In this document: piece by piece, positions 46,451-56,546 of the stretch
Layout of the letters: every line of letters starts with the position of its first letter
Numbering within the stretch: the first letter of the stretch is position 1
DNA from: CBCOTE01 sp965112965
GTDB taxonomy: Bacteria > Desulfobacterota > Desulfovibrionia > Desulfovibrionales > Desulfovibrionaceae
Length of the DNA: 64,000 bases
Assembly (NCBI GenBank): GCA_965112965.1
Contig: CBCOTE010000022.1
Coordinates: 124,001-188,000, forward strand
Reading direction: 5' to 3'
Notes under the pieces: model-generated
Told to the model about the DNA's origin: nothing
Databases searched by the model: none
The model's input: the letters and a program-made list of their open reading frames with translations, nothing else
Made by a program: the position numbers and the translations under genes

Positions 46451-48536
46451 TAGAGGACTTAAGCCTATCCATGGAGAGTGTCGCCCACAGGCCTACTATG
46501 AACATTCCTTGCTCATCTGGCTTGTGATCGATTTTCAGCTTTTGGCCTGGACATAGGCCATGATCGAGATATTCGTTTATCGTTTATGGTTTAGATCGTC
46601 GTAGCAAGATCTAGTAGGCCACCTTAAGGTAAACATATTAAAGTATGGTGTAAAATTAAATGTGGTCTATTTAAAATTATATTATTATATACTAATAAAC
46701 GTATAGATTAACACATTTTTTAGATTACATGGAAGCTTAGTTAGGATAGCATGAGACGGCTACACGGAGCTATATGGTGAAGTTTTCCTTATGGATAGAG
46801 CATGTGGGGTAGCTATCGTTTTGGACAATGAATTCATGTTTTCCAATTAGCGTGTCGCTGAGCTATAGTAGGGTCAGTAACGGTAGAGATAAATATGTTT
46901 TTTGCTGCAATTTTTAAATTTTATAATCTTCACTATGCTATAGCGTTTTGGCGATGGCGTTATGTTGGTCAATGGCATGGGGGTGAGGAGGCATGATGGG
47001 CCTTTAGGGTATCGTGGAGCTTGACGCGGTGGCCTGGATTAGTACGATCAGGCTCTATTTGTGAGCAGTTGAAGGAATGTGGCTAAGGTTTTCTTTAGAG
47101 TTTTTACTGTTCAGTCTCAGGCTTAACTTTCACAGACATCGCAGGCAAAATATTGTGAATTCATCAGGAATTTCTTGGGAAAGTAGCATATAGTGTATTT
47201 ATTTGATACTGCCTATCACGTGGGCTTTGTAGTAATTGCCGCCGTTTTTTTGACAAAAGCGGTCATGGCCCAAGTTGCTGATATAAAAAACTACGTATGG
47301 AGTCTTCTGAAAAAATAGAAGTGGCGTCGATTAGACTGTCATATTTGTAGCGTTTAGCAGGTCGCAAGTTGGTCAAGACAGAATGCTATGAGACGTTGGT
47401 GGCATCTGGCCATCAGCGGTATTAAGTCTATTGTATACTTCAAGGCGATGCATATAGGCACAATGCGGTTATGCCGAGCTTCGAAGTGGGGCCTTCTAGC
47501 TTGAGGAAGTGGGACTCGTGAGGTTATGCGATAAATTCACCAGGTATGTTAATGAGTATTTCAGTGCTTCGTGGTTTTTTTTACCAGCTTAAATACCATG
47601 GTCATTTTTTAGATTATGTGTGGCCGAAAATTATAGATGCCGACAAAGCAGCGGTGGATATTTGATAATAGCTTAGCAGGTAGAAGTCAGGTATCTGTAA
47701 GAGGCTCGAGTACGTTCTGTCAAGGTCAAATAGTTCTAAGATAGCGTAGGATATGATTAATTTTGCTCGAATGGTCGTGTAGGCAGTCAGGTGCCAAATG
47801 GTATTAGTTTTAGTCGTTGTCGGTGACGTTTTCTATTAGAGTTGTGGCCTTTATGCCGACCTAGGTGAAGACAGAGCAGTGGCAGCTTCAGTAGCCGTTC
47901 GGTATAGCCTTTGCTAGTGATATATGGATCGTATCTGCTATAAGGGTTATTTTGTAGTCTTATATCTATTCCTAGTTTTTACATTACCTGCTATTAGCAA
48001 TAACTATAGGTTTACACTGTTAAGCAGTGTCAAACCATCTCGTGTACGTTGCCCCTACCCATGAGTTGATTGTAAAAGTATTTACTGGATTTTTTTTGCA
48101 TGAAGGATGTACTAAATCCTGAGTTATCAGGCATAAGATTATAGACAGTATCGGATTGATCCCCCAGTCAAATATGGCTATTTTAGGTATCGGCGTGGTG
48201 GCTGCGACAAAAAAACAGTTATTTTTTTTAACCCTTGGACGAGTTGGGAATATCTCGAGGGAGGTCTATGGAATAGCAAACAACGTTATAAGATCAGATG
48301 GACTATTCAGAGAGTAGACTGGATGTACTTGAAATCGAGGGGTCCGATGATGAAAGTGGTTCAGCTGCAGTGATTTGTACTATACGGATCAATATATGGC
48401 AGCGTGGAGGTACTTTCTTACTAGTGAGTTGGGCCCGTTGTCTTTTAAATTATGGCTTGGCGGTGGTCAGGAGAATTTGGAATAAGTTTGTATTATTCGT
48501 TTACGCCGTTATCCTCTGCATGTGTATGCTGGCAGG
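46451..48536. other. Decayed / non-coding DNA, 2.1 kb
   Basis: No intact gene or recognisable remnant on either strand. Strong G excess on the plus strand (46981-47040: 27 G, 9 C). Confidence 0.45.
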
Positions 48537-49319
48537 CTAAGAGAGGGTGGTTAGCTCCAGTTGGCCCCAGACCGCCATTATACCCCCCAGTTGTAGGAAG
48601 AGGCCGTCCACGCCCGCTGGCGCTAGTTCTTCAGCCCGTGCCAGGACGGCTTTAATATCGTTTCGGTCGCGTAATAGATTACCTAGAGCTGTGGCTGTAG
48701 CGTCGGCTAGGGCGCCATTTTTGGCACGTACCACCACTAGCTTCCCATGGCCAAGGCTCAGGGAAGGGCCGATGGTGGCTGAGGAGGCGCATAGAGATAA
48801 GGGAAAACCTTGTGGAGCTAGGGCCAGACCCAAAGTTACCACGCCGGCTGGGTCGGTCAGCAAACCGACTACTCGGGGCTTAGTGGAATAGAGGTAGCAA
48901 TCACCGCCATTTTCCACCAGGATGTTGGGGCTGTCGTTGGCGAAGGTCATAGCCACATACTCGGCGATTGCGCCGGCTACTGCGGCCATAGGACCGACAC
49001 GGCAGATGGCTGCAGCTGCTGCCATCTGCCGGATTAGAGGGTGCGCGTTCTCTGATACTGACACGGGCGCTAGGCTGGCCGCAAACTCAGGGTAGATGGT
49101 AATGTAGGCCTTGAGGACGCCGCGTAACCGGAGTACGTATTCTTGGATAGACCAGGCTAGATCTGTTTCGGCTACTACCCAGATATCAGTCTGCTCTACC
49201 ACTATTTGGAAGGTGGTTTCGCCGGCCTGAGGTCGACAGCGCTGTCGGTAGTGCCGTGTGGCCTCTAGATATGAAAAGTTCGAGCTGGGAGACGGTAAGT
49301 TTCTGCGCAACCGGGTCAT
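48537..49319 (-). CDS. UPF0280 family protein (ApbE-like fold)
   Basis: 260 residues, the normal length of UPF0280. Conserved features are GPMAAVAGAIAEYV (about 108-121) and NILVENGGDCYLYS (about 132-145), also found in ApbE-type flavin transferases, plus a Gly/Ser-rich SSATIGPSLSLGHGK stretch. Members are thought to be related to ApbE but their reaction is unproven. The protein is soluble with no signal peptide. Intact, isolated, divergent from the decayed ettA. No strong ribosome site before the ATG. Confidence 0.85.
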   Translation of the reverse strand: MTRLRRNLPSPSSNFSYLEATRHYRQRCRPQAGETTFQIVVEQTDIWVVAETDLAWSIQEYVLRLRGVLKAYITIYPEFAASLAPVSVSENAHPLIRQMAAAAAICRVGPMAAVAGAIAEYVAMTFANDSPNILVENGGDCYLYSTKPRVVGLLTDPAGVVTLGLALAPQGFPLSLCASSATIGPSLSLGHGKLVVVRAKNGALADATATALGNLLRDRNDIKAVLARAEELAPAGVDGLFLQLGGIMAVWGQLELTTLS

Positions 49320-49589
49320 AATGCGATTAGAATACTATGACTATATTGGAGCGGTCGAGGATTTTTTTAGGTTAGGCCGGTAAAATTTTAGGCAGCGCTA
49401 CGTCCTCAGTGTCGATAAAGGTGTCTGAATGCTCTTTAGACAGGACTGTGGTCCTAACTTGCACGGGCGTTGCCAGTCTAATGGCTCTTTCTGGGTTGAG
49501 TTTAGGTCATGGTAATGGGCTTGATTGTGGGTGAGGGCGTTGGCCGACCTACTCGTCAATGTAGAGTAATTCTTTGTTGTGCTCGTAGA

Positions 49590-51285
49590 GTTTAAGTGTG
49601 AAAGTAGATTGAAAAGCCGAGTACCAAATCGTCTACAAAGAACCCAGTGCAGTGCGGCGATGGTGTAGATATTGCGAGAGAGATGGTACAGTCCGACTTG
49701 TAGGCTGGCGTTGAGCGTACAACGGCTTCCATAATTTGTGTCAGTTTAATAGCTCTTCGGCCGGGGTGTCCAATATGGACATATTGATTCGGGTTTTCAT
49801 GAGTGGTCGACTAGTTGAAATATCTTTTCCACCTGGGTTAGTTAGAGCGCGCTTATAGTGTAGTTGTATATGATATCGCGCTGTGTTGTAAAACCGCGTA
49901 TTTTAGTGTCTAAGTTTATATATAAGTTTTTGGTTATTTTTTTTAAGAGATTATCCTGGTTTTGATATTAATGACGTGTTTGCCTATGCCTTTGACTTGG
50001 AGTTTGTCGTTGGACTGAAGAGGCATAGTCTCGATATTGCTTTGGCCATTATTTATTGGTTTACTAGTCCATAAAACTAGAACTGTTCAGTAAAATAGTT
50101 TTGGGCAGAGAGACATAGGAGGCGAATAAGGTTTCCGGATCATACTGGTCCGGGTTTAGTATGCGTGGCCACTGTCTCCGTTGTGGAATACCTATTTGGG
50201 CTGGAGTACTACCTACAGGGCCGTTTAGGTATTGCCATCGCCGCGATCCACGATTGCTACTCCCTGAATAACATATCCGGTTGGATATTGGGGTTAGACC
50301 GTGGGCGGAGTATTCCCTGGAAGGGCAATTATTTATCTTGCTGTCTCAGAAGGCGAAGCACTTATCCTTGGAGGACAAAAAACAAGACCAAACATCAGAA
50401 GACTTTAGAGCGAGAGTTGTAGTGGATTAACATGAGCTCCTGCATCCGTAAGGCTAAAGTCAAGGCGCATATTAACGCGCCCATGCGAAGCATTGATCTC
50501 ATAAGGTAGAAGATTAGGTCAGGGAGCTGAAAATTTTTATTCCGCCGGGCTGCTGGACAAACGGTTATTGAAGCCGTTGGGCTTACTAAGGGCTATGTGG
50601 GGGCAATATACTCATAGCTGATACAAGCTTTACTGTACCTGTCGGAGCGGTAGTGGATATTATGGGGCCAAACGGCGCGAGCAAAACTACATTCTTACAC
50701 ATGATTGTCGGCTAAGAAAAGCCTAATGCTGATACCCTGACCGTGAACAAGAGCATACATCTAACCTATTTGCACCAGAGCAGGTCAGGCTTCATACCTT
50801 GACAAGACAGCCTGGGAGGCAATAAGTGGTGCCGTGACCTCATCGTCTTGGGTAAGTATGAGGTTAACTCCCGTGTCTAATTGAGCCGTTTAACATTATT
50901 AGCGAGCAGCACAGAAAAAAGTGGTTATGCTCTTAGGTGGAGAGCGTAACCGGGGGTATTTGGCTATGTTGCCAAAAGGAGGTGTCAATGTGCTCCTTCT
51001 CGACAAGCCCGCCAATAACCTGGACGTGAATACGGTGCGCGCTATGGAAGATGCTATCTTGAATTTTAGTGGCTGAGTATTGGTTATTAGCCACGAGCGT
51101 TGGTTTCTAGATCGTATCTTGACGTATATTATGGCCTTTGAGGATGAAAGCCGGGTAGTTTGGTTTGAGGGCAATTGCTTAGAATATTATGCCGACCGCT
51201 GTAAGCGGCTGGGTATTGCTGTCGGGGGAATCCCGCGCCGGATACGCTCGCAAGCTTGTCCGTGTCTAGGGGGGGTCAGGAACCT
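49590..51285 (+). pseudogene. ettA: Energy-dependent translational throttle EttA (ABC-F), decayed
   Basis: The plus strand reads as EttA across most of its 560-residue length. Readable pieces are IHDCYSLNNISGWILGLDRG and SIPWKGNYLS (about 50240-50335; live form [20 protein letters not shown]...), KTLERELxWINMS, a second Walker A GPNGASKTTFLHMIVG (about 50670-50715), VLGKYEVNSRV (about 50850), GGERNRGYLAML (about 50940), LLLDKPANNLDVNTVRAMED (about 50995) and VISHERWFLDR (about 51080). EttA gates the ribosome according to ATP level. Stops and frameshifts, including the Walker A change, kill it. The 5' third is not readable, so the start is estimated from family length. Confidence 0.88.
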
Positions 51286-51312
51286 ATAGTATGCTGATAT
51301 AGGGAAAATCAT

Positions 51313-52071
51313 ATGCACCTTCTGCTCACTAATGATGATGGTATCCAGGCCGTGGGCCTGCGGGCAATGTACGCTGCACTTTTGGAGGATGGTCATCGTG
51401 TTTCGGTGGTCGCGCCTATAACCGAGCAGTCGGCTGTGGGTCATGCCGTAACCGTAGCTTCTCCTTTACGGGTCAAAGAATTCCGGGAGACCGACTTCCA
51501 TGGTTATGGAGTTTCGGGTACGCCTGTTGACTGTGTCAAGATGGCCCTTACAGCGCTCTTGCCAGACACCCCGGATTTAGTGGTTTCTGGTATTAACGCT
51601 GGCTCCAACGTGGGAGTGGACCTGCTCTACTCAGGTACGGTCTCTGCTGCCACTGAGGCCGCGTTTTTTGGCCTCAAGGCCATCGCTGTGTCACATGACG
51701 ATTTTAACCCTAAGCACCTAGCCGGCCATGCCGCCTATGTCACGGTCATTATTGCTTACATACCTTGGGCTACACTACCAGAGCAGTGCGTTATGAATCT
51801 TAATTTTCCAGCCTGCCCAGTAGAGGAGGCTAAGCCACTTGTCCTCTGCCGCCACACTCGGGCCATGTACAACGATACCTATGACCAGCGAATTGATTCA
51901 CGTGGCCGCGCTTACTACTGGCTTACGGGTAGTATCTCGGTAGATCAAATTTCTCCGGACACCGACCGCGCCTTACTTTCGGCCGGCCATATCACCCTAA
52001 CACCATTGTGTTTCGACTTCACCGACCACGATACTCTCGCCCGCCTGGCTGACTATCGACTAGGCAGTTGA
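51313..52071 (+). CDS. surE: 5'/3'-nucleotidase SurE
   Basis: 252 residues, the family's normal length. A metal-dependent phosphatase acting on nucleoside monophosphates, important in stationary phase. Metal ligands N7-D8-D9 (LLTNDDGI), the conserved Ser in APITEQSAVGHA, SGTPVDCVKMAL, and SGINAGSNVGVDLLYSGTV (core GINAGSNVG) with the second metal-binding Asn are all present. The ATG has a weak AGGG site 8 nt upstream. It converges on the SPOR gene with only 24 bp between, with no clear terminator hairpin. Intact despite lying right behind the dead ettA. Confidence 0.97.
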   Translation: MHLLLTNDDGIQAVGLRAMYAALLEDGHRVSVVAPITEQSAVGHAVTVASPLRVKEFRETDFHGYGVSGTPVDCVKMALTALLPDTPDLVVSGINAGSNVGVDLLYSGTVSAATEAAFFGLKAIAVSHDDFNPKHLAGHAAYVTVIIAYIPWATLPEQCVMNLNFPACPVEEAKPLVLCRHTRAMYNDTYDQRIDSRGRAYYWLTGSISVDQISPDTDRALLSAGHITLTPLCFDFTDHDTLARLADYRLGS

Positions 52072-52095
52072 AGCTTTTTCTAGAAGACGGCTGGG

Positions 52096-53346
52096 CTATT
52101 CGAGACGGGTTATTTTGATATTGTTAGCATCCTGGATAGAGATGCCGGCCTGTACTTTTACGGTGCCGTCTGGGAGATAGTTTGGTCGGCTCATGATTAA
52201 TAGTCGGTCTGGGATAAAACCTTCGATATTAGTGGCCAAGGGCACGCCGGCCCATTGCTCCTTGTAGCTCTGGATGCACAGAAGTAAGTTGCGTTTGGCT
52301 GTTTGAACAGCAGCTTTTGTGGTTATCAGAGTGCTGTTGGGACTGGCGCCGCCGGGCCTGGCTTGGCCAGTAGCTTCGATGCGAGTGTTGGTGAAGGTGC
52401 ACATATGGATCAGGGCAGTGCGGGTAACTGGATCTACTATTGGGGCGGGTTCGATAGCAGCTGGTAGGGCTGATTTTGGTGCCTGGCTAGAGGCATAGTC
52501 TGAGGCTGGAGTTACCGTCTGTATTGGGTTGTAGCCTGGGACATTCTGTATAATGCCTCGGTTATCCAGGAGGATAGGGTTAGGCGTTCCGGCATGAAGG
52601 AGTTGGTCGCGCACCTGTTCTTCGCTGCCCAGGCGGCTGGCTATGACCCGGTAGAAGATGGTGGATCCAACGTTGGACTGTTCAATACTCACAGAGAAAC
52701 CGTGGGCGGCTAGTGTGTCGCGCAGGCCTTGGGCATTTTCTTGGCAGCCGAAGGAGCCTACCTGAAAGCGTACCTCGCTGGGAGTCGACATGGTGCTAGA
52801 TGTATTGGTGTAAGCCGGCGTGGCAGCGCCGTAGCTCATGACTGGCACCTGTCCGGTATAGCCTTGGGTGATCAGAGTCTGGTGTGTCGGAATCTGGTGT
52901 TTTGTGGCCGAAAGTGGCTTATAGCTGGGTGTCAGCGATTTATAGGCCGGTTGGTATTCGGGCTGGCTAGGCCGGTACGTTGTTTGTGGTTGATAGGTTT
53001 GCCCGTCCGGTGACTGTTTTTTTATGATGAAAGTGGCCCCATCAGCTGGGGCTCCCCAAAAGGGGGTGGCTGAGTTTTTTTTGACTCCTCCGTGCGGGGA
53101 ACTATAGAAATCGTCTCTAAAACTGAATTCTTTGACTGTGGACGCTGGTGGGGGCTTATAGCCTTCTTGGAGTCCGGTGTTAGTGTTTTTTTCGGGATGC
53201 TTGGTGCATCCAGTTAGGGCCAGGAGTAGACTGAGGGCTAGTGCCGTGCCTAAGACGCGACTAGCACTTAAGGGGTCGCGGCCTGATCCAAGGTGTGTGG
53301 TATCTATTATGGTGTGTGGGCAGCGCTGCGACAAGGTGCAAGGCAT
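52096..53346 (-). CDS. SPOR-domain lipoprotein
   Basis: 416 residues. A signal segment at about 30-46 ends in the lipobox LALTGC, giving a lipidated Cys47, so it is likely an outer- or inner-membrane lipoprotein. Residues 50-185 are a Pro/Gln/Tyr-rich, disordered linker with repeated YKP/YQP motifs. A SPOR domain follows (about 190-265, EVRFQVGSFGCQENAQGL...), which in other proteins binds denuded glycan at the septum. A C-terminal domain of unknown family ends in a β-rich VKVQAGISIQDANNIKI. The ATG has AGGA 8 nt upstream; the 28 residues before the signal core are long, so a later start is possible. Confidence 0.85.
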   Translation of the reverse strand: MPCTLSQRCPHTIIDTTHLGSGRDPLSASRVLGTALALSLLLALTGCTKHPEKNTNTGLQEGYKPPPASTVKEFSFRDDFYSSPHGGVKKNSATPFWGAPADGATFIIKKQSPDGQTYQPQTTYRPSQPEYQPAYKSLTPSYKPLSATKHQIPTHQTLITQGYTGQVPVMSYGAATPAYTNTSSTMSTPSEVRFQVGSFGCQENAQGLRDTLAAHGFSVSIEQSNVGSTIFYRVIASRLGSEEQVRDQLLHAGTPNPILLDNRGIIQNVPGYNPIQTVTPASDYASSQAPKSALPAAIEPAPIVDPVTRTALIHMCTFTNTRIEATGQARPGGASPNSTLITTKAAVQTAKRNLLLCIQSYKEQWAGVPLATNIEGFIPDRLLIMSRPNYLPDGTVKVQAGISIQDANNIKITRLE

Positions 53347-53889
53347 GGTAATGTCCTTTTATGCTCTGGGCGTTGATTTTAATTGCGTTGTTTTGCACTT
53401 CCGCTTAATCAGCACCCTGTGCAGAGTAAGAGATTTTTGTCAATATAGCATGGCGGTGTAAAATTCCTTTGAAGAATTACGTTTATCGGGTAAATAGGAT
53501 AAGGTCGAAACTTGGAGAGAGCCGTGGATAGAAGGCCCGAATTTTTAAAGGATAACTATCATGATTGTACAAAGAGTCGCATTTATAGCTATTTTTCTGA
53601 AATTCTATGATTGGATTTTTTTAGCTAGTATCTAAAATTCAATTTTAAAAATCGGCGGCAGGCTGAGGTCTTTTGTTGTAATCAATAAAAAAACACTAGA
53701 CTTGCACTGGTTAATCTGACACAGGGTTAGATATGATCTATATTATAATGTTCTACATTATTATAGGTATTTCCTTTTGTACTATGGGCTACACTAAGCT
53801 TTTCTGTGGATGCATATTAAGACTGTGGAATATTGTATGACCTGCAACCTTATGGCCTTCTTCCAGTGACTGCAGCACATCAATAACTT
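53347..53889. other. Decayed DNA upstream of the SPOR gene
   Basis: AT-rich with no open frame of note. No promoter recognised. Confidence 0.4.
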
Positions 53890-54740
53890 CTTGTGCAAAA
53901 AAAATTTCTGGGAGAGGACCAAAAGTTCATTTGTTATTTAAATAGGTACGGATTTACGCCACGGATAGTCACTTTCTGTGGAACGCCAGGGCTGGTATTA
54001 GCCCTACGTGAGTTGCTAACCTTTTGGGAAGAGCCAGGCATGGCGCGAAAGATTCCTGAAAGTACTGCTTTGACCAATGGATTCTCTGTGGAAGAGTTCT
54101 AGAATATTCTTACCGATGGAGCGGGGTAGATTCGTATACATAGCATGAGCAACGATATTCACCTGAAGAAAGACAGTGCTTTTCTTTATATCCTGATTAT
54201 CAGACTTATTCATGACGCCCACCGTCTTTCGAGCCTCAGGTATCATTGTTGGTCTTTGACAGTATTCCAGATGCCTTGGAAATCTATCTCGTCAATAGTC
54301 CTTCGAGCAACGCTATCACTGATTTGTTCATACGATGGGATTTATTGTACTTATTAAAAAATAGGCCGTCTTCGCCTGTAAGGTCTGCCGGGCACAGCGT
54401 CGTGATTCTGGCGGACGTCGACTATTCAAAATGTATTAATGGTACTTCCAGCCATTCTACCGAGACTACCTTATCCATGTTCGCCATCTTGGCGTTCGGT
54501 CGGCTGCGGTATGTGAATCATATCTTCTGCTACAGTGGGGACTATTTTTATATTGCTGTTCGGCACCATCTATACGGTATCGCGGTGGTCACGAAAAAAT
54601 AGGAGGTCGTTTGAGGTGATATTCGTTGAATGCAGCTGCCAGAGAGATTTTTAATAACTTATTGTGCAGGGCTTCATTGATCGGACTGATTGCAATCTAT
54701 ATTTAGCCAAACTAGGTCGGACGCAACCAGGCATAGACAT
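53890..54740 (+). pseudogene. GGDEF diguanylate cyclase, decayed
   Basis: Plus strand. The domain is readable as ITDLFIRWDLLYLL (about 54320-54355; live DPLTGLFNRRDLL), then HSVVILADVDYSKCINGT (about 54400-54440; live SLVLADVDHFKRINDTYGH), then LRYVNHIFCYSGDYFYIAV (about 54500-54555), where the GGDEF signature has become SGDYF. The end is GFIDRTDCNLYLAKLGRTQP (about 54668-54725; live LIxRADxALYxAKxxGRN). Stops lie between the pieces. GGDEF proteins make cyclic di-GMP. An upstream frame (53893-54102) could be part of its sensor. Confidence 0.8.
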
Positions 54741-55400
54741 GGATAGTAGTCATCCATCACGTTCATACGTCTATGTTGGCCTATCTGTGGAGGATGGACA
54801 TGAGGACTTGTCTGCGACGGCAGAGCTGCGGCAGCGGCCAGCTGCTACTGATGCTATTTTTTTCATGGCCGTCTTGATCCGGACTTTATAGTCCTATTGG
54901 TTTTGGCTATAGTTTTTCTAGATCATTTTTGGCTTGTCCGCCTGCTTTAGCTATACCAGAGTCTGAACCAACAGTTTTCGTCAATGAGCGGTCTTAGTTC
55001 TATTAGTTACCATGACGTGGCCGATATAGTCCGTGTTGCGAGTTGGTTTGGCCTTGAATATTGCCGACGCGGCGGGCCATTTAGCATTCGTTTATTTTTT
55101 GGCCAGTTTAGTGCGTCTTTTGTCGGGTGATTGGGTCTTAGTATGAACGGACTAATCGTTGCTTCTACAATAATAATTTTTTTTTAAAGATTGATACTGA
55201 TCAAAAAAATAACTGGCTATCAGATATTGTATCAATCAGTATTGCCACTATCGTTTTGTTCCAGAGTGAAGAATGAAGTAGGCTAGTAGTGGGGTCCATG
55301 CGCGTCTAATAGACTGTGAGTTGGTTACGGGATAGAGTGCATTTAACTGGAGATGTATGATTGCTGTATGGCAGAGAAAAGGCACGTGATACAGTCTTTT
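54741..55400. other. Decayed DNA upstream of gapA
   Basis: No gene. One recurrent decamer copy at 55202-55211. Confidence 0.45.
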
Positions 55401-55402
55401 TG

Positions 55403-55432
55403 TTGACATGAAAAAAAATAGTCCTATAGTAT
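55403..55432 (+). promoter_or_regulatory. Likely sigma-70 promoter of gapA
   Basis: A perfect -35 TTGACA (55403-55408) is followed after 16 bases by TATAGT (55425-55430), or after 18 by TAGTAT. It lies about 73 bp before the gapA start, a suitable distance. Not experimentally known. Confidence 0.5.
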
Positions 55433-55504
55433 TATAAGTATCGATACCAGAAAGAGTGCACTGCAATCACTAGTGTTCGTCGTAACAAAATAGGGAGAAG
55501 ATGT

Positions 55505-56506
55505 ATGGCGGTTAAGCTAGGCATCAACGGTTTTGGTCGTATTGGCCGTTACTTGGTGCGACTTCTAGCAGAGGAAATGGGAATCAAAGTCACCGTGATC
55601 AACGCACGGGCTGACAACTATACTATCGCTCATCTCCTCAAGTACGATACCGCCCATGGTACTTTTTTATCGGAAGTCATTAGTAACTATGCCGGACTTA
55701 TTATTAACGGTGATCAGATCTTAGTCACTCGGGACGGAATTGGTCAATGGAAGTGGAGAGAGCATGGCATCGATATTGTCGTTGAGACTACGGGCAAAAT
55801 CAAGGACGCAGATGGCCTCAAGCAGCACTTAACTTGTGGAGCCAAAAAAGTCGTGATTAGTGCCCCAGCTAAGGGCGTAGATTTGACTGTAGTTATGGGT
55901 GTCAACGAACATATTTATGATCCGGACAAGCATAACGTTATCTCTAACGCCTCTTGTACTACGAACTGCATGGCATTAGCGGTTAAGGTACTCCACGATC
56001 AATTCGGTGTATCCCGCGGTCTTATGACTACAGTACACTCATACACCATGAGCCAGCGTATTCTGGACGGATCGGCTAATGATCTACGCCGGGCCCGGGC
56101 TGCCGCGGTTAATCTTATTCCTACTACTACTGGCGCGGCTAAAGCTGTTGCCGAGGTTATTCCGGAGCTTAAAGATAGGCTGGATGGCATGGCTGTGCGT
56201 GTGCCTATGCCTAATGTCTCTTTAGTTGATCTGGTGATCGAACTCAAGAAGGATGTCACTGTGGAGAGCGTCAACGCGGCCTTCAAAGCCGCGGCCATAG
56301 GCTTATTAAAAGGCAACATTGGCTTCTCCGAGCTGCCTTTGGTTTCCAGCGACTACAATGGCTCTAGTTTTGGTGGTGTAGTGGATGGCCTGTGTACTAA
56401 CGTTATCGACAAGCGGCTGGTTAAGCTTATCATCTGGTATGATAATGAGGCTGGATTTACGCACCAGCTACTGCGACTTATAAAGCTGATTTGTAAGAAC
56501 CTATAG
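55505..56506 (+). CDS. gapA: Glyceraldehyde-3-phosphate dehydrogenase
   Basis: 333 residues, normal length. Rossmann start NGFGRIGR (8-15), catalytic Cys151 in SNASCTTNC, and the conserved GAAKAVAEVIPEL and DNEAGF blocks. At the end of β2, where NAD-type enzymes have Asp (ND-L-TD), this protein has N33-A34-R35. Loss of the Asp and gain of Arg is the pattern of NADP-accepting forms such as B. subtilis GapB (inference). The ATG follows GGGAGAAG with 8-nt spacing after GGAG. It has its own likely promoter and a 3' hairpin, so it is a single-gene unit. It serves glycolysis or gluconeogenesis in the cytoplasm. Confidence 0.97.
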   Translation: MAVKLGINGFGRIGRYLVRLLAEEMGIKVTVINARADNYTIAHLLKYDTAHGTFLSEVISNYAGLIINGDQILVTRDGIGQWKWREHGIDIVVETTGKIKDADGLKQHLTCGAKKVVISAPAKGVDLTVVMGVNEHIYDPDKHNVISNASCTTNCMALAVKVLHDQFGVSRGLMTTVHSYTMSQRILDGSANDLRRARAAAVNLIPTTTGAAKAVAEVIPELKDRLDGMAVRVPMPNVSLVDLVIELKKDVTVESVNAAFKAAAIGLLKGNIGFSELPLVSSDYNGSSFGGVVDGLCTNVIDKRLVKLIIWYDNEAGFTHQLLRLIKLICKNL

Positions 56507-56507
56507 C

Positions 56508-56546
56508 CGAATTAGGAAGGTCGACATTAGCAACCTTCCTAATTCG
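56508..56546 (+). terminator. Strong hairpin directly after gapA
   Basis: A perfect 14-bp stem (CGAATTAGGAAGGT, 56508-56521, with its complement at 56533-56546) closes an 11-base loop right after the gapA stop. The T-run expected of an intrinsic terminator is poor (ATCTACTG follows). It could terminate weakly or protect the mRNA 3' end. Confidence 0.6.
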
